A DNA stretch of 64,000 bases from Pelomonas sp047654805 (GCF_047654805.1 NZ_JASGIV010000001.1:5828001-5892000), one strand, 5' to 3'. Counted from the stretch's first letter, positions 8,706 through 18,151 are shown. The notes: generated by a model not told the origin, from the sequence alone. Numbers and translations: made by a program.

Positions 8706-9317
8706 TCAGAAGCGCCAGCCCAGGCCCACGCTGGCCAGCGTCGGGTTGACCTTGAACTTGCCGACCGAGGTGCCGGCGGAATAGACGGTCGTGTCCAGGT
8801 TGACCTTCTTCAGATCGAAGTTCAGGTAGGTGCCCTTGGTGAGCTCGATGTCGGTGCCGATCTGCCAGGCCAGTCCCCAGCTGTTGCGCTTGATGCTGGG
8901 CTTGAGGGCCGTCTGCACTGCGGGCGCGAACTCCACCGAGGAGAAGTTGGTGTAGTTCAGGCCGGCGCCGACATAGGGGCGCACCGCGCCGGCCGGGTTG
9001 AAGTGGTATTGCAGCGTGAGCGTCGGCGGCAGGTGCTTGAGCGAGCCGATCTCACTGCCGTTGGAGTACAGCTTGTGCTTCTGCGGATAGGTCAGGATCA
9101 GCTCGGCCGCGATGTTGGGGGCGAAGAAGTAGCTGAAATCGACTTCGGGGAAGGTCTTGTTGTTGATCGACAGGCCCAGGCCCGTGCTGTCCTTGTTGGC
9201 CGAGTCGAGGTGCAGGGCGCGCACGCGCACCAGCAGCGGACCTTCGTCGGCCTGGGCCAGAGGCGCGGCCAGTGCGACGGCGAGAACGGCGGTGAGGGCG
9301 GGAATCTTCTTGAACAT
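8706..9317 (-). CDS. ompW: OmpW family outer-membrane protein
   Basis: A 203-residue eight-stranded outer-membrane barrel of the OmpW family. It has a signal peptide (MFKKIPALTAVLAVALAAPLAQA, residues 1-23) and then family patterns: the VRVRALHL start, FPEVDFSYFFAPNIAAEL, LPPTLTLQYHFNP, the VRPYVGAGLNYT strand and a C-terminal aromatic residue after VGLGW. OmpW proteins form narrow hydrophobic channels that are linked with uptake or efflux of small hydrophobic or cationic compounds. A good AGGAG ribosome site precedes the start. It is on the same strand as the receptor gene downstream, with 156 bases between them. Confidence 0.93.
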   Translation of the reverse strand: MFKKIPALTAVLAVALAAPLAQADEGPLLVRVRALHLDSANKDSTGLGLSINNKTFPEVDFSYFFAPNIAAELILTYPQKHKLYSNGSEIGSLKHLPPTLTLQYHFNPAGAVRPYVGAGLNYTNFSSVEFAPAVQTALKPSIKRNSWGLAWQIGTDIELTKGTYLNFDLKKVNLDTTVYSAGTSVGKFKVNPTLASVGLGWRF

Positions 9318-9506
9318 GGATGGCTCCTGTGAATGGGGCGGGCCCCGACGGAGTCATTCCACGCGCCCGGCCCGCCTGCCGGGTTGATGCAACGCAACAT
9401 GACCGTGCAACCCCGTCCGTGGAGACGGTGTGGCTTTGTGCTGGGTCAAGCTCGAGCGAGATTGCAGGGCATCCTCGCAACAGCTCGGCCCGTCCTGCGG
9501 CACACC

Positions 9507-9884
9507 TCAGCTGTGCCAGGGCAGGGCCAGCTCGCGGCCATCGGGCCAGCGTGTGGGCGTAGGCGTCTGGCCGAACACGGCCAGGGTCTCCAGCGGCTCG
9601 CTGCCGGTGTTGAGGATCTGGTGTGGGAGTCCGCGGGGCAGCACGAGCAGGCGGCTGGCGTCGAAAGCCAGGGTCTGCCCGTCGACATGCAACTCGCCAC
9701 TGCCCGCGAGGCAGAGCACGACCTCGTCGCAGTCGTGCACATGCGGTGGCGTGGCTGTGCCCGGCGCCATGCGCTGGCGCCAGACCGAGAGCTGCTGCAG
9801 GCCTTCGGCCTGGCTGGCCCAGGTCGCATGGGCGATGCCGGGCAGCCTGGTCAGCAGGGGAGAGGATTGTTCAAGGACATACAT
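9507..9884 (-). CDS. Single-domain cupin protein
   Basis: A 125-residue protein with one cupin barrel. The first cupin motif supplies likely metal ligands H48, H50 and E54 (PPHVHDCDEV), and the second motif holds H88 (LPRGLPHQIL). Small cupins act as dioxygenases, isomerases or sensors, and the sequence does not decide between them. It is divergent from a LysR regulator with 113 bases between start codons and a perfect palindrome in between, so it is likely the regulator's target. Specific substrate unknown. Confidence 0.8.
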   Translation of the reverse strand: MYVLEQSSPLLTRLPGIAHATWASQAEGLQQLSVWRQRMAPGTATPPHVHDCDEVVLCLAGSGELHVDGQTLAFDASRLLVLPRGLPHQILNTGSEPLETLAVFGQTPTPTRWPDGRELALPWHS

Positions 9885-9962
9885 GAAAGCCCCGTGGGGA
9901 TTGAGAGGAGCTGCAGTGTCTGGTCGGATGAATGAGGCGTGAAGATGCGTGAGATGAATAAC

Positions 9963-9985
9963 ATTGAGGAAAATGTTTCCTCAAT
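9963..9985. promoter_or_regulatory. Perfect palindrome in the cupin/lysR divergent promoter
   Basis: Two perfect 10-base arms (ATTGAGGAAA and TTTCCTCAAT) with a 3-base centre. It ends 12 bases before the LysR-type start codon. It is AT-rich relative to the surroundings and has the interrupted dyad form expected of a LysR recognition-binding site, so autoregulation is likely. Confidence 0.6.
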
Positions 9986-9997
9986 CGAGGTGTCACC

Positions 9998-10897
9998 ATG
10001 CAGGGACTTCAGCCGCTCATCGCCTTCGCCCAGACGGCCCGCCGCGGCAGCTTCGCGGCAGCTGCGCGCGACCTGCGCGGTACGCCGTCCACCATTGCCA
10101 AGAGCGTGGCGCGGCTGGAGTCCTCGCTGGGCGTGCGCCTGTTTCACCGCACGACGCGCCAGGTGTCGATGACGCCTGATGGCGAGCGCCTGTTCAGGCG
10201 TTGCGAGCGCGTGCTGGCCGAACTTGAGGATCTGCGGGCCGATGCCGCCGGCACGCGCCAGACGGTGGCCGGCACGCTGCGCATCGACGCGCCCATCACC
10301 TACGGCCGCAAGGTGTTGATGCCGGTGCTCAGCGAGCTGCTGCGCGAGCACCCGGAGCTGCGCCTGGACCTGCGCCTGCAGGACGGCTATGCCGATCTGA
10401 TCCGCGACGGGCTGGACGCCGCCATCCGCGTCGGCGATCTGCAGGACTCGCGCCTCGTTGCGAGGCGCTTCGATGCCCAGCGACTGGTGCTGGTGGCGAG
10501 CCCCGCCTATCTGGCGGCTCGTGGCCGGCCCGAGCGAGTAGAGCAACTGGCGGGCCATGCGGCCATCGTGTTCCGCTTGCCCAGCACGGGCCGCCAGCGG
10601 CCCTGGCAGTTTCGCAGCGGCCGGCAGGCCATCAGCCTGCTGCCAGAACCCACGGTGGAGGTGAACGACGGCGAGGGCATCGCCGCGGCGGCTGCACAGG
10701 GCTTGGGCCTGGCGCAGCTCCCCGACAACATCGTGGCCGAGGGGTTGGCCAGCGGTGCTCTCGTCGAGGTGTTGGCCTCCTGCCGGCCGGCGGCAATGCC
10801 GATCAGCGTTGTCATGCCGACAGCCCGCCTGCAGCCCCCGCGGGTGCGCGTGCTGCTGGAGGCGCTGATGGCGATCAAGTCCGGCAAGGCGGCCTGA
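9998..10897 (+). CDS. LysR family transcriptional regulator
   Basis: A 299-residue regulator of normal LysR length. Residues 1-60 form the winged helix-turn-helix (FAQTARRGSFAAAARDL, then the ARLESSLGVRLFHRTTRQVSM wing), and about 90-295 form the periplasmic-binding-protein-like effector domain. The subtype resembles the large AaeR/CrgA-like group, in which the LFHRTTR motif is common. It probably controls the divergent cupin gene and itself through the palindrome at 9963-9985. It converges on metF with only 4 bases between the coding regions. Confidence 0.9.
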   Translation: MQGLQPLIAFAQTARRGSFAAAARDLRGTPSTIAKSVARLESSLGVRLFHRTTRQVSMTPDGERLFRRCERVLAELEDLRADAAGTRQTVAGTLRIDAPITYGRKVLMPVLSELLREHPELRLDLRLQDGYADLIRDGLDAAIRVGDLQDSRLVARRFDAQRLVLVASPAYLAARGRPERVEQLAGHAAIVFRLPSTGRQRPWQFRSGRQAISLLPEPTVEVNDGEGIAAAAAQGLGLAQLPDNIVAEGLASGALVEVLASCRPAAMPISVVMPTARLQPPRVRVLLEALMAIKSGKAA

Positions 10898-10901
10898 CCG
10901 C

Positions 10902-11735
10902 TCAGCCGCCCAGCCCCAGGCGTTTGCAGAGTTCCAGCGTCAGCGCGCTCTGGTTCAGCGTGTAGAAATGAATGCCGGGCGCGCCGCCCTCGATGAGGCG
11001 CTCGCACAGCCGAGTGATCACGTCTAGGCCGAAGGCGCGGATGCTGGCGGAGTCGTCCATGAAGCCTTCCATCTTCATCTGCACCCAGCGCGGCATGTCG
11101 ATGCCGTCGCGCTGCGCGAACTGGGCGATGCGGCCATAGTTGTGGAAGGGCATGATGCCCGGCACGATGGGCTGGGTGACGCCCAGCTTGCGGGCCTCGT
11201 CGACGAAGTGGAAGTAGGCGTCGGCGTTGAAGAAGAACTGCGTGATCGCACCGTCGGCGCCGGCGCGCATCTTGTCAGCGAAGTGCTGCAGGTCCTTGGC
11301 AGCGTAGCGCTGCTGCGGATGTACCTCGGGGTAGGCTGCCACCTCGATGTGCCAGTCCGGCCCTTGCGTCTCGCGGATGAAGCTGACCAGCTCGGACGCG
11401 TAGCGGAACTCGCCGGCCGTGGCGGTGCCGCTGGGCAGGTCGCCCCGCAGCGCGACGACGCGGTGGATGTCCTGGCCGCGGTAGGTGGCCAGGATCTCGG
11501 CGATGTTCTCGCGCGTGGAGCCCACGCATGAGAGGTGTGGCGCGGCCTCGAAGCCCGCCGCGGCGATGTCGGTCACGGCGCCCAGGGTCTTGTCGCGTGT
11601 GGAGCCGCCCGCGCCGTAGGTGACGCTGAAATACTGCGGCGACAGCTCGCCCAGCTCCTGCACGACGGTCTTGAGCTTCTCGACACCGACCGGTGTGTTG
11701 GGGGGGAAAAATTCGAAACTGACAGGGGTGCTCAT
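10902..11735 (-). CDS. metF: Methylenetetrahydrofolate reductase MetF
   Basis: A 277-residue flavoprotein that reduces 5,10-methylenetetrahydrofolate to 5-methyltetrahydrofolate, the methyl donor for methionine synthesis. Family patterns include SFEFFPP at the N-terminus, VTYGAGGSTRDKT, LRGDLP (about residue 100) and the PGIMPFHNY segment. I start at 11735 (MSTPVSFEFFPP); a start four codons upstream adds an unconserved tail. The start overlaps the tlyA stop by 4 bases, so translation is probably coupled. It is the last gene of the ahcY-tlyA-metF operon, linking methyl supply to SAH removal. Confidence 0.95.
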   Translation of the reverse strand: MSTPVSFEFFPPNTPVGVEKLKTVVQELGELSPQYFSVTYGAGGSTRDKTLGAVTDIAAAGFEAAPHLSCVGSTRENIAEILATYRGQDIHRVVALRGDLPSGTATAGEFRYASELVSFIRETQGPDWHIEVAAYPEVHPQQRYAAKDLQHFADKMRAGADGAITQFFFNADAYFHFVDEARKLGVTQPIVPGIMPFHNYGRIAQFAQRDGIDMPRWVQMKMEGFMDDSASIRAFGLDVITRLCERLIEGGAPGIHFYTLNQSALTLELCKRLGLGG

Positions 11736-12478
11736 CGGGAGGCCCACAAGAAGAATTCGCGATTGCCATCACCGCCGGTGATGGGGCTGTCGAAATAGTC
11801 CAGCACCTTGAGGCCGAGGGCCGTGCAGGCCAGGCGCACGCGTGCTTCCAGTCGCGGGTAATCGGCCTCGTCCTTGACGAGGCCCCCCTTGCCCAGGGCT
11901 TGTGGCCCCAGCTCGAACTGCGGCTTGATGAGCACGAGCAGATGGCCGTGCACCTCCAGCCAGGGCAGCAGCTCCGGGAGGCTGCCCACCATGGAAATGA
12001 AACTCAGGTCACCGACGATGAGCGTGAAGCCACCCGTCGGCACGTGCTGGCGCAGCACGTCCAGCTCGCGCACATGAGTGCCTTCCAGCGCCGTCACGCG
12101 CGGGTCGGCCTGCAGTCGTGCGTGCAACTGGCCGTGGCCCACATCCACGCCGACGACGTGGCGCGCGCCATGGGCCAGCAGGCAGTCAGTGAAGCCTCCA
12201 GTGCTCTGGCCGACGTCCAGCACCGTGTGGCTGGAGACGTCGAACCCGGTGCGCGCCAGCGCACCTTCCAGCTTGAGCCCGCCGCGCGACACGTAGCGCA
12301 GCTCCGCGTCATCGGTGACGCGCAGCTGCGCCGTCTCGGGCAGGTCCTCGCCGGCCTTCTTCAGCGGGGCCCAGCCAGTGGGCGATGCCCACTCGGCCGA
12401 GCCGCTGCCGATCAGGCGCTGCGCGACGGAACGCGTCGGCGCAAGGCCCTGGGCGACGAGGAGCTGGTCGGCACGCAT
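11732..12478 (-). CDS. tlyA: TlyA family rRNA 2'-O-methyltransferase / S4-domain protein
   Basis: A 248-residue protein with an N-terminal S4 RNA-binding domain (about 1-60, MRADQLLVAQGLAPTRSVAQ) and an FtsJ-type SAM-dependent methyltransferase domain (about 80-245). The SAM loop is VLDVGQSTGGFTDCLL (about 87-102), followed by VGDLSFIS and IKPQFELG, the family's catalytic-lobe motifs. Characterised TlyA enzymes methylate cytidine 2'-OH groups in 16S and/or 23S rRNA; hemolysin labels are historical. Its position between ahcY and metF (10 bases after ahcY, 4-base overlap with metF) places a SAM-consuming enzyme inside a SAH-responsive operon. Confidence 0.88.
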   Translation of the reverse strand: MRADQLLVAQGLAPTRSVAQRLIGSGSAEWASPTGWAPLKKAGEDLPETAQLRVTDDAELRYVSRGGLKLEGALARTGFDVSSHTVLDVGQSTGGFTDCLLAHGARHVVGVDVGHGQLHARLQADPRVTALEGTHVRELDVLRQHVPTGGFTLIVGDLSFISMVGSLPELLPWLEVHGHLLVLIKPQFELGPQALGKGGLVKDEADYPRLEARVRLACTALGLKVLDYFDSPITGGDGNREFFLWASR

Positions 12479-12488
12479 CGGGACAGGA

Positions 12489-13901
<1,413 letters not shown>

Positions 13902-13925
13902 GCGGGCTCCTTCAGGCGAATGAAG

Positions 13926-13980
13926 CCGCTGGCGACGCTACAGGGGAGGGAACCTCACCCCAGGCGCGATCGGCCAGCGG
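13926..13980 (-). promoter_or_regulatory. Possible expression-platform hairpin of the SAH riboswitch
   Basis: Read leftward, CCGCTGGC directly follows the riboswitch 3' end and pairs perfectly with GCCAGCGG (13933-13926) close to the ahcY ribosome site. The 8-base arms are about 39 bases apart and the first arm shares one base with the aptamer. It could compete with the aptamer's 3' strand. There is no terminal T-run, so control of translation is more likely than termination. Confidence 0.4.
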
Positions 13981-14052
13981 GTGAGCGCAGTTGCAGGGGA
14001 TCTGAACTTCCGAGCCTGGCCTCAAGGTGCTGAGGTTGCAACGCTCCTCGGA
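13980..14052 (-). promoter_or_regulatory. S-adenosylhomocysteine (SAH) riboswitch
   Basis: Read leftward, the RNA shows the SAH aptamer layout. P1 is CCGAG pairing with CTCGG (14051-14047 with 14014-14010). Inside it, a short CCTCA/TGAGG hairpin follows the conserved GGAGCGTTGCAA segment. The 3' strand TGCAACTGCGCTC then pairs back with GAGCG and TTGCA to make the pseudoknot, and ends in the conserved CTCACC. It sits 79 bases before ahcY, the usual target. In known members, SAH binding raises expression. Confidence 0.92.
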
Positions 14053-14060
14053 AACCCTGC

Positions 14061-14066
14061 ATTCTA
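14061..14066 (-). promoter_or_regulatory. Possible -10 element of the ahcY operon
   Basis: TAGAAT on the minus strand lies 7-9 bases before the first base of the SAH aptamer, the right place for transcription to begin at the riboswitch. No convincing -35 hexamer is seen at 16-18 bases. It is just downstream of the PPK2 stop codon. Confidence 0.4.
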
Positions 14067-14089
14067 GCGACGTGTCGCCACGCGAAGCG

Positions 14090-15259
14090 TCATCCCGCCC
14101 CGCTGGATGCCAACAAATCGTCGCCCGGCGCTGACACCAGCGCTGGCCGCCCGACGATCAGCGGGTCCACCGGGCCGATGTGTTCCGGCCTGCGCTCCGC
14201 GTAGGGCAGCCGGTTCAGCACGAAGCGCATTGCGTTCAGGCGTGCGCGCTTCTTGCAGTCGCTCTTGATGACGGTCCAGGGCGCGTCCGAGGTGTCGCAG
14301 TGCAGGAACATGGCCTCCTTGGCCCGGGTGTAGTCGCTCCATTTGTCGAGGGACGCCATGTCGATGGGGCTGAGCTTCCACTGCTTGAGCGGGTGCAGCT
14401 TGCGTTCCTTGAAACGGCGGCGCTGCTCGTCGCGGCTGACCGAGAACCAGAACTTGAAGAGGTGGATGCCCGAGCGCACCAGCTGGCGCTCGAACTCCGG
14501 TGTCTGGCGCAGGAACTCCTGGTACTCGGCCTCGCTGCAGAAGCCCATCACGCGCTCGACACCAGCGCGGTTGTACCAACTGCGGTCGAACAGCACGATC
14601 TCGCCGCGCGTGGGCAGGTGTTCCACATAGCGCTGGAAATACCACTGACCGCGCTCGACCTCGCCTGGCTTCTCCAGTGCCACAACGCGAGCGCCCCGCG
14701 GATTGAGGTGCTCCATGAAGCGCTTTATCGTGCCACCCTTGCCAGCCGCGTCGCGCCCCTCGAACAGGATGACGACCCGCGCGCCGGTTTCCTTCACCCA
14801 GGCCTGCAGTTTCAGCAGCTCGACCTGCAACCTGTACTTCTGGCGTTCGTAGGCCCGGCGGGAGAGCAGGTTCCGGTAGGGGTAGCCGCCCTGGCGCCAG
14901 CCGGGGCTGAGCTCGCCGTCGGCGTCCACCGCATCGGGCGGTGCGACGGCCTGCTCGTGCTGGCGCAGCGCGCGGCGCAGATGGCGCCGCTCGTCGGGCG
15001 AGCTGCCGTCCAGCAGCGTGGCCAGCTCGTCAGCCAGGGCCTCGGGGCTGCCTTCCTCCTGATGGTGGCGGCGCAACAGCTCGGCCAGGGTTTCGCTGCC
15101 CACCACCTGCTGGCGTGTGGTCGCCCGGCTGACGCGGTGCTGTTCCAGGCTGGCGGCATCCAGGCGAGGTGGTGTGTCGCCAGCGGCAGTGCGTCGGCCG
15201 GGCGTGTGGCGGCCTGGGCGGGCTGGGCTAGCTTCGGGTTTGCGAGGCTGGGTGGGCAT
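14090..15259 (-). CDS. ppk2: Polyphosphate kinase 2 (PPK2)
   Basis: A 389-residue PPK2-family kinase, which moves phosphate between polyphosphate and nucleotides, mainly making GTP or ATP from polyphosphate. The Walker A loop is GRDAAGKGGT (168-177) and the Walker B region is LFDRSWYNR (223-231), followed by the FWFSVSRDEQ and lid-arginine segments typical of the family. About 120 N-terminal residues precede the kinase core; the first 60 are low-complexity (Pro, Arg, Ala) and probably disordered. The subclass (ADP, GDP or NMP preference) cannot be settled by reading. It lies upstream of the ahcY promoter on the same strand, so read-through is possible. Confidence 0.92.
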   Translation of the reverse strand: MPTQPRKPEASPARPGRHTPGRRTAAGDTPPRLDAASLEQHRVSRATTRQQVVGSETLAELLRRHHQEEGSPEALADELATLLDGSSPDERRHLRRALRQHEQAVAPPDAVDADGELSPGWRQGGYPYRNLLSRRAYERQKYRLQVELLKLQAWVKETGARVVILFEGRDAAGKGGTIKRFMEHLNPRGARVVALEKPGEVERGQWYFQRYVEHLPTRGEIVLFDRSWYNRAGVERVMGFCSEAEYQEFLRQTPEFERQLVRSGIHLFKFWFSVSRDEQRRRFKERKLHPLKQWKLSPIDMASLDKWSDYTRAKEAMFLHCDTSDAPWTVIKSDCKKRARLNAMRFVLNRLPYAERRPEHIGPVDPLIVGRPALVSAPGDDLLASSGAG

Positions 15260-15327
15260 GACGGCAGTGGTGGTGACTCAAGACCGATCATGCTGCGCGC
15301 CGACTCGACGCGGCGGCTTGATCCCCG

Positions 15328-16419
15328 TCAAGTCGTCGTGCCCAGGAACGTCGCCATCCGTTCAATCTCCTCGGCAAGTGCGGTCTTGAAGTCTGTGTCG
15401 CGCGGCGCGCGGCCGGCAACATAGCCGCAATCCACCTGCAGCCGACCGCTCCTGACACCGGCGTTGGCCCAGCCGATGACCTGGTCGCGCCACAGCAGCG
15501 GCAGCGCGTAGTGACCTCGGACACGCTTGGCTGCTGGCGTGTAAGCCTCGAAGCGGTAGGCCCAGCCCCATAGCAGCTCGAAGCGGCGGCGGTCCCAGAC
15601 GACGGGATCGAAGGGCGCCAGCAGGCGCACTTGGCTGGGGATGCGCCAGCCCCGGGTCGGGTCTTCGTCAGCGGGCCAGTACCAGTCCGTGCCGTCCACG
15701 CGCGCATGTGCCAGGCGCTGCTTGGCGCGGGCGAGGGTGGTGCGGCGCAGGTCGCTCCACTGCCGCGCGCCGCTCGCCAGCATGCTGATCAGCGTGGACA
15801 GGCTGCCGGCGGGCAGCGGCGCGTACTTCTGTATGAGCACGTCGGCCATCGCGTCCATGGCCGTCTGCGGGTCGTCGTGGGGCTGCCAAGCCGGCCCCAG
15901 CCGGTAGACACGCGTGCCGCTGTCGCGCCGCACGACGTCCAGGTGACCGCGGAAATGCAGGCCGTCTAGCAGCTCGGTCGACAGTCGGCTGTTGCCGCCG
16001 AACCAATTCTTCACCGGCCCGTGACCCAGTGCGGCGTCAACCTCGGCCGGATGAGCCTCCCCCAGGCGCTCCACCTCGGCAAGCACGGCATTGGCGAGTT
16101 TCCAGCGTGGTTTGTCCCAGACGCGACGGGTGGAGCGCGGGTGCATCAGCGCGCGCAATTCGGGCGTGACGAAGCCATAGTTGATGAAGAAGTCTTCCTG
16201 CAGTGGCAGGCGCGGATAGCGGCGCTCCAGGTCGCCGGCCCGGTAACCCTTGACGCGGTGGCGCAGCGTCAGGTCCTGGGCGCGTGCAGGTGCTCGCAGC
16301 GGGTCGGCCTGGACGAAGCCGCCGAGCTGCTCGACGGCCTTGAGCAGGGTGGTGGGGGCGAAGAGGCTGCGCGCCACGGCGTGACGGCGCAGCGCGTCGA
16401 GGTCAAGGTGTATCGGCAT
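15328..16419 (-). CDS. YcaQ/AlkX-like DNA glycosylase (HTH_42 family)
   Basis: A 363-residue winged-helix protein of the YcaQ/AlkZ-related family, whose studied members are DNA glycosylases that unhook interstrand crosslinks or remove bulky alkylated bases. The QxD catalytic motif seems kept as Q37-A-D39 in the N-terminal region, and the strongest family block is LLAPFDPVVWDRRRFELLWGW followed by YRFEAYTPAAKR and LPLLWRDQVIG (residues about 265-325). The chosen ATG at 16419 is the first that gives the family N-terminus; it overlaps the end of the upstream GGDEF gene by 17 bases, which suggests cotranscription. Activity is inferred from family. Confidence 0.8.
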   Translation of the reverse strand: MPIHLDLDALRRHAVARSLFAPTTLLKAVEQLGGFVQADPLRAPARAQDLTLRHRVKGYRAGDLERRYPRLPLQEDFFINYGFVTPELRALMHPRSTRRVWDKPRWKLANAVLAEVERLGEAHPAEVDAALGHGPVKNWFGGNSRLSTELLDGLHFRGHLDVVRRDSGTRVYRLGPAWQPHDDPQTAMDAMADVLIQKYAPLPAGSLSTLISMLASGARQWSDLRRTTLARAKQRLAHARVDGTDWYWPADEDPTRGWRIPSQVRLLAPFDPVVWDRRRFELLWGWAYRFEAYTPAAKRVRGHYALPLLWRDQVIGWANAGVRSGRLQVDCGYVAGRAPRDTDFKTALAEEIERMATFLGTTT

Positions 16420-18151
16420 CGGTGGCTTGCCTGCGGGCATACATGTCGGCGTCGGCGTGCCTGAGCAGGCTGTCGGTGTCCTGGCCGTCGTCGGGGTAGA
16501 GGGCGATGCCGAAGCTGGCGCCGACGGCGAAGTCGGGCGGTGCGATGTCGGCCAGGGCTGCGAGCGGTGCGCGCAGGGCGATCTCGAGATGGCCGCGTGC
16601 GGCCTCGGCGTCTGCGCGGTTCTCGACCGAGTCCAGCAGCAACACGAACTCGTCGCCAGCGTAGCGGGCCACGACGTCACCGATGCGCACGCCGGCGCGC
16701 AAGCGCTGGCCCGTCTCCTTCAGCACGGCGTCGCCGACAGCGTGGCCGAAGCGCTTGTTGACCTCCTTGACGCGCGCCAGGTCGACGAACATGACGGCGA
16801 AGGGCCAGCGGTCGCCGCGACGGCGCTGCTGCAAGACACGGTCCTCGATGCGACGGATGATGGCGCCGCGATTCGTGAGGCCGGTCAGTTGGTCGGTCAG
16901 GAGCCGCCGTTGCATGTTGGCAAAGCTCCGTGCGAGCTGTCCCAGCTCGTCCTGGCGGTGCACTTCGCGCGGTTCGTCCAGCAGCCCTTCGCCAACACGG
17001 CGGGCAGCCTCGGCGAGCTCGCGCAGCTCGCGGGTGACGACGCCGAGCACGCCCCAGCCCAGGCCGAGGGCCACGACGATGCCGAGCCCGGCCAGCACGC
17101 CAGCCCGCGTAACGCTGCGCTGCACGCCGGCAAGGAAATCGGCGCGCGGCACGGCGACGATGATGAACCAGTCCAGCCCCAGAGCCGGATCGACACGGGC
17201 ATAGCCGAGCTGCACGTCGCGTCCCTCGCCATCGCGGAAGCGCTCCGTGCGTGGCGTTGCGTCCAGGGGGGCGACGGCGGCACGCCGATGCACGGCGTCA
17301 AAGGCGGCTGCCACGAGGGAGTCAGGGCTTTGGGCCGCGTTCAACCGCTCGCGTAGGCCTGCGGCCGGAGGTTTCATGTGCGCGCCGCGCGACACGCCAA
17401 TGAGCTGGCCGTCGGCCTCCACGACCATGGCGACCGCGTTCTCCGTCAGGGCGATCCGCTGCAAAAGCGCGTTGACCTGCTGCAGCGGCAGGTCCGTCGC
17501 CGCCACCCCCTCGGGTTCGCCGACGTCGTTGCCTACGCGCTTGGTGCGCGTCACGACGAGGTCCAGCGTCTTGAAGTCGACGTAGACCGGTGTCCAGCCC
17601 AGGGGTGCCGGGCTCGTGATCGCGGCCTGGTACCAGGGGCGCTCGCGCGGCTCGAAGACCCTGTCCTCGGTCACTGGTGCATGGGGGCTTCCGGCGATGC
17701 CGCTGAGGCGGTAGAGGATCCGCGGCCCGCTTCCACCGATACGTGTGCGCAGCTCGGCCTCCTGCGCCGAGAAGCGCCACAGGCCCAGGAATTGGCCGCG
17801 TCGGTCGCCGTAATAGACATAGTTGTTCGGGTCCAGATGCACCGACGTGGCCAGCCAAAAGCGGGTGCGCAGCGTCCCCAGCTCTCTGGCGAGGTCGTCG
17901 GGTGCTGGCAGGCCGGTGGGGAAGGCAGTCTCCAGCACCGCGTCGGCGCCACCGACGTGGCGCTCCAGGGACACCGCGATGCGGCTCACCGCCTCGACCA
18001 GCAGCCGGCCTGACAGGTTGCCCACCGCGTCGCGCCCGGCCTGCCAGGACAGGCTGCCCATCAGCAGGACCACGGCCAGGATGAGAACGACGTATGGCAG
18101 CGTCAGCAAGCGACGCAGACTCAGCCGTTCGGTCAGCGACCTGATCTGCAA
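16403..18151 (-). CDS. Membrane-bound Cache-HAMP-GGDEF diguanylate cyclase
   Basis: A 582-residue inner-membrane signalling protein. One membrane segment is at about 17-36, followed by a periplasmic double-Cache sensor (about 45-335; HLDPNNYVYYGDRRG and RERPWYQAAI are Cache-like). A second membrane segment is at about 345-370, a HAMP-like linker follows to about 420, and the GGDEF domain covers about 425-570. The active-site signature reads AGDEF (498-502), a variant found in some active cyclases, and the D-x-x-RVKEVN segment before it is intact. It likely makes cyclic di-GMP in response to an extracytoplasmic small molecule. It is divergent from yajC and overlaps the YcaQ-like gene. Confidence 0.87.
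   Translation of the reverse strand: MQIRSLTERLSLRRLLTLPYVVLILAVVLLMGSLSWQAGRDAVGNLSGRLLVEAVSRIAVSLERHVGGADAVLETAFPTGLPAPDDLARELGTLRTRFWLATSVHLDPNNYVYYGDRRGQFLGLWRFSAQEAELRTRIGGSGPRILYRLSGIAGSPHAPVTEDRVFEPRERPWYQAAITSPAPLGWTPVYVDFKTLDLVVTRTKRVGNDVGEPEGVAATDLPLQQVNALLQRIALTENAVAMVVEADGQLIGVSRGAHMKPPAAGLRERLNAAQSPDSLVAAAFDAVHRRAAVAPLDATPRTERFRDGEGRDVQLGYARVDPALGLDWFIIVAVPRADFLAGVQRSVTRAGVLAGLGIVVALGLGWGVLGVVTRELRELAEAARRVGEGLLDEPREVHRQDELGQLARSFANMQRRLLTDQLTGLTNRGAIIRRIEDRVLQQRRRGDRWPFAVMFVDLARVKEVNKRFGHAVGDAVLKETGQRLRAGVRIGDVVARYAGDEFVLLLDSVENRADAEAARGHLEIALRAPLAALADIAPPDFAVGASFGIALYPDDGQDTDSLLRHADADMYARRQATDADTP

Noticed and set aside
9318..9506. FNR-like TTGAT half-site upstream of ompW
   Set aside because: Only one half (TTGAT) matches and the second half is poor. 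OmpW is oxygen-regulated in other bacteria but this is not enough here.
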